Assembly: GCA_027485535.1 (NCBI GenBank)
Contig: JAIXQV010000060.1
Span: forward strand, 1-6,677
Direction of reading: 5' to 3'
Source: Oxalobacteraceae bacterium
GTDB lineage: Bacteria; Pseudomonadota; Gammaproteobacteria; Burkholderiales; Burkholderiaceae_D
DNA length: 6,677 bases
Shown: in pieces, positions 5,377-6,677 of the stretch
How the letters are laid out: every line of letters starts with the position of its first letter
How positions within the stretch are numbered: the first letter of the stretch is position 1
Translations under genes and position numbers: made by a program
Notes under the pieces: generated by a model
What the model saw: only the letters and a program-made list of their open reading frames with translations
Database searches by the model: none
Told to the model about the DNA's origin: nothing

Positions 5377-6048
5377 GTGATCGATAAAACCGTACCGGAT
5401 CTGCACGCAGCAGTGGCCGGCATTCATGATGGTGCCACCGTGATGATTGGTGGCTTCGGCAACGCGGGCATGCCCAAGGCGTTGATTGACGCGCTAATTG
5501 CGCAGGGCGCGACGGATCTCACGATTGTGAATAACAATGCCGGGAACGGAGATACCGGCTTGGCGGCCCTATTGGCGGCTGGGCGGGTAAAGAAAATTAT
5601 CTGCTCGTTTCCCAGGCAATCAGACTCGCATGTGTTCGACGGGCTCTACCGTGAGGGCAAGATTCAACTCGAGCTGACGCCGCAGGGTAATCTGGCCGAG
5701 CGCATACGTGCTGCCGGCGCCGGGATAGGCGGATTTTTCACGCCCACTGGCTACGGGACTCAGCTTGCAGAGGGCAAGGAGACGCGCCTCATCGATGGGA
5801 AGCACTATGTGCTTGAGTCACCGATTCACGCGGATTTTGCCTTGATCAAGGCGCTCAAGGGAGATCGCTGGGGCAATCTGGTTTACCGCAAGGCCGCGCG
5901 TAACTTCGGCCCAATCATGGCGACGGCGGCGCGCTGTACGATCGCACAAGTCGACGAGATCGTGCCGCTTGGCGAGCTCGATCCGGAGGTCATCATCACA
6001 CCGGGCATCTTCGTACAGCGGGTAGTGCAGGTCGGAGGTGCGCAATGA
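5377..6048 (+). CDS. pcaI: 3-oxoadipate CoA-transferase subunit A
   Basis: Alpha subunit of a family I CoA-transferase that moves CoA from succinyl-CoA to 3-oxoadipate in the beta-ketoadipate pathway of aromatic degradation, in the cytoplasm with PcaJ. From 5377 the product is 223 residues. GGFGNAGMP near residues 25-33 is the glycine-rich CoA-transferase signature. NNNAGNGDTGLAALL, SFPRQSDS, PQGNLAERIRAAG and RKAARNFGPIMA match remembered Pseudomonas and Burkholderia PcaI almost block for block. Two GTG codons stand in tandem. The second is chosen because it gives MIDKTV, like the family MINK start, and has better spacing from AGGAG; starting at 5374 adds one Val. The stop overlaps the pcaJ start by 4 nt. 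ScoA (acetoacetate transferase) is a close relative, so the substrate is inferred from similarity. Confidence 0.9.
   Translation: MIDKTVPDLHAAVAGIHDGATVMIGGFGNAGMPKALIDALIAQGATDLTIVNNNAGNGDTGLAALLAAGRVKKIICSFPRQSDSHVFDGLYREGKIQLELTPQGNLAERIRAAGAGIGGFFTPTGYGTQLAEGKETRLIDGKHYVLESPIHADFALIKALKGDRWGNLVYRKAARNFGPIMATAARCTIAQVDEIVPLGELDPEVIITPGIFVQRVVQVGGAQ
6034..6038 (+). promoter_or_regulatory. Ribosome binding site of pcaJ inside pcaI
   Basis: GGAGG lies 6 nt before the pcaJ ATG within the last codons of pcaI. With the ATGA overlap it supports coupled translation giving matched subunit amounts. Confidence 0.8.
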
Positions 6049-6677
6049 AACGATTCAGTCGCGATGAGATTGCGCAGCGTGTCGCGCGCGATATTCCTGA
6101 GGGTGCCTATGTCAATTTAGGCATCGGCCTGCCGACCATGGTGGGTAATCATCTGGATCGCAGCAAGGAAATTTTTTTACAAAGCGAAAATGGCTTGCTC
6201 GGAATGGGGCCAGCGCCCGCCCCCGGCGATGAAGATGAAGACCTGATCAATGCCGGCAAGCAGCCGGTCACGCTGCTGACGGGTGGCGCCTATTTCCATC
6301 ACGCTGATTCATTTGCCATGATGCGTGGCGGGCACCTTGATATTTGTGTGCTGGGCGCGTTTCAGGTATCTGAGCGCGGCGATCTGGCGAATTGGCATAC
6401 CGGTGCACCCGATGCGATCCCTGCCGTCGGTGGGGCGATGGACTTGGCGATGGGTGCTAAAAAAGTGTTTGTGATGATGGAGCATCAGACCAAGAGCGGT
6501 GAGAGCAAGATCGTATCCAAGTGCACGTACCCGCTGACCGGTGTGGGCTGTGTATCTCGCATCTATACCGATTTGGCGACGATTGATGTGACGCCGGAAG
6601 GCTTGCTTGTCATTGATATGATTGAGGGCCTGACGCTGGACGCCTTGCAGCAGATGACGGGCGTGCCGTTGCGACAA
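6045..6677 (+). CDS. pcaJ: 3-oxoadipate CoA-transferase subunit B (last codons beyond window)
   Basis: Beta subunit, carrying the catalytic glutamate that forms the glutamyl-CoA thioester. The open frame gives 211 residues with no stop before the window end; the family has about 213-217, so only a few codons are missing. Visible: EGAYVNLGIGLPT at 19-31, SENGLLGMGPAPAPG at 47-61 with E48 as the expected catalytic residue, LINAGKQPVTLLTGGAYF, HHADSFAMMRGGHLD, and NWHTGAPDAIPAVGGAMDLA at 116-135. The NWHTG segment is like PcaJ of Pseudomonas; remembered B. subtilis ScoB has NWMIPG there, which favours 3-oxoadipate over acetoacetate. The ATG overlaps the pcaI TGA in ATGA and has a GGAGG 6 nt upstream. 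The rest of a pca cluster may follow to the right; no regulator gene lies to the left. Confidence 0.92.
   Translation, partial: MKRFSRDEIAQRVARDIPEGAYVNLGIGLPTMVGNHLDRSKEIFLQSENGLLGMGPAPAPGDEDEDLINAGKQPVTLLTGGAYFHHADSFAMMRGGHLDICVLGAFQVSERGDLANWHTGAPDAIPAVGGAMDLAMGAKKVFVMMEHQTKSGESKIVSKCTYPLTGVGCVSRIYTDLATIDVTPEGLLVIDMIEGLTLDALQQMTGVPLRQ

Noticed and set aside
6309..6677. Minus-strand open frame of 122 codons at the right edge
   Set aside because: It is antisense to pcaJ, which matches its family along its full visible length.

Overview
The window looks like a chromosomal segment of a Betaproteobacterium, most likely of the order Burkholderiales. This rests on remembered family sequences: the ArgA N-terminus, the 188-residue form of Dcd, and PcaI/PcaJ that closely resemble the Burkholderia and Pseudomonas enzymes. 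No rRNA, tRNA or phage marker is present to fix the genus. Coding density is high, all genes have ordinary housekeeping or catabolic functions, and no frameshift or broken gene was found.

Layout. Positions 1-389 (minus strand) hold the first ~129 codons of argA (N-acetylglutamate synthase, arginine biosynthesis), cut by the window edge. hrpA, a large DEAH-box RNA helicase, is divergent from it at 414-4415. The two start codons are only 15-24 bp apart, and the spacer is centred on the palindrome ATTATAAT, which offers a -10 box to both strands. A 90-bp gap leads to dcd (dCTP deaminase, 4506-5072). A plausible intrinsic terminator straddles the dcd stop codon. The 304-bp gap 5073-5376 is the most unusual part. 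It has three copies of a GCCGCC-rich 16-17-mer, each in or beside inverted-repeat DNA, including one pair of perfect 18-bp arms, and it is strongly enriched in the tetranucleotide CTAG. After it come pcaI and pcaJ (5377-6048 and 6045 to the window end), the two subunits of 3-oxoadipate CoA-transferase, overlapping by ATGA. pcaJ lacks only its last few codons.

How the genes relate. pcaI and pcaJ are one translationally coupled unit making a heteromeric enzyme of aromatic-compound degradation. argA, hrpA and dcd have no direct pathway link: amino-acid synthesis, RNA/ribosome maintenance and pyrimidine deoxynucleotide supply. No previously undescribed multi-gene system is visible. The non-routine signals are in non-coding DNA: the symmetric argA/hrpA start region, and the dcd-pcaI repeat cluster, which may be a dispersed intergenic repeat family of this lineage.
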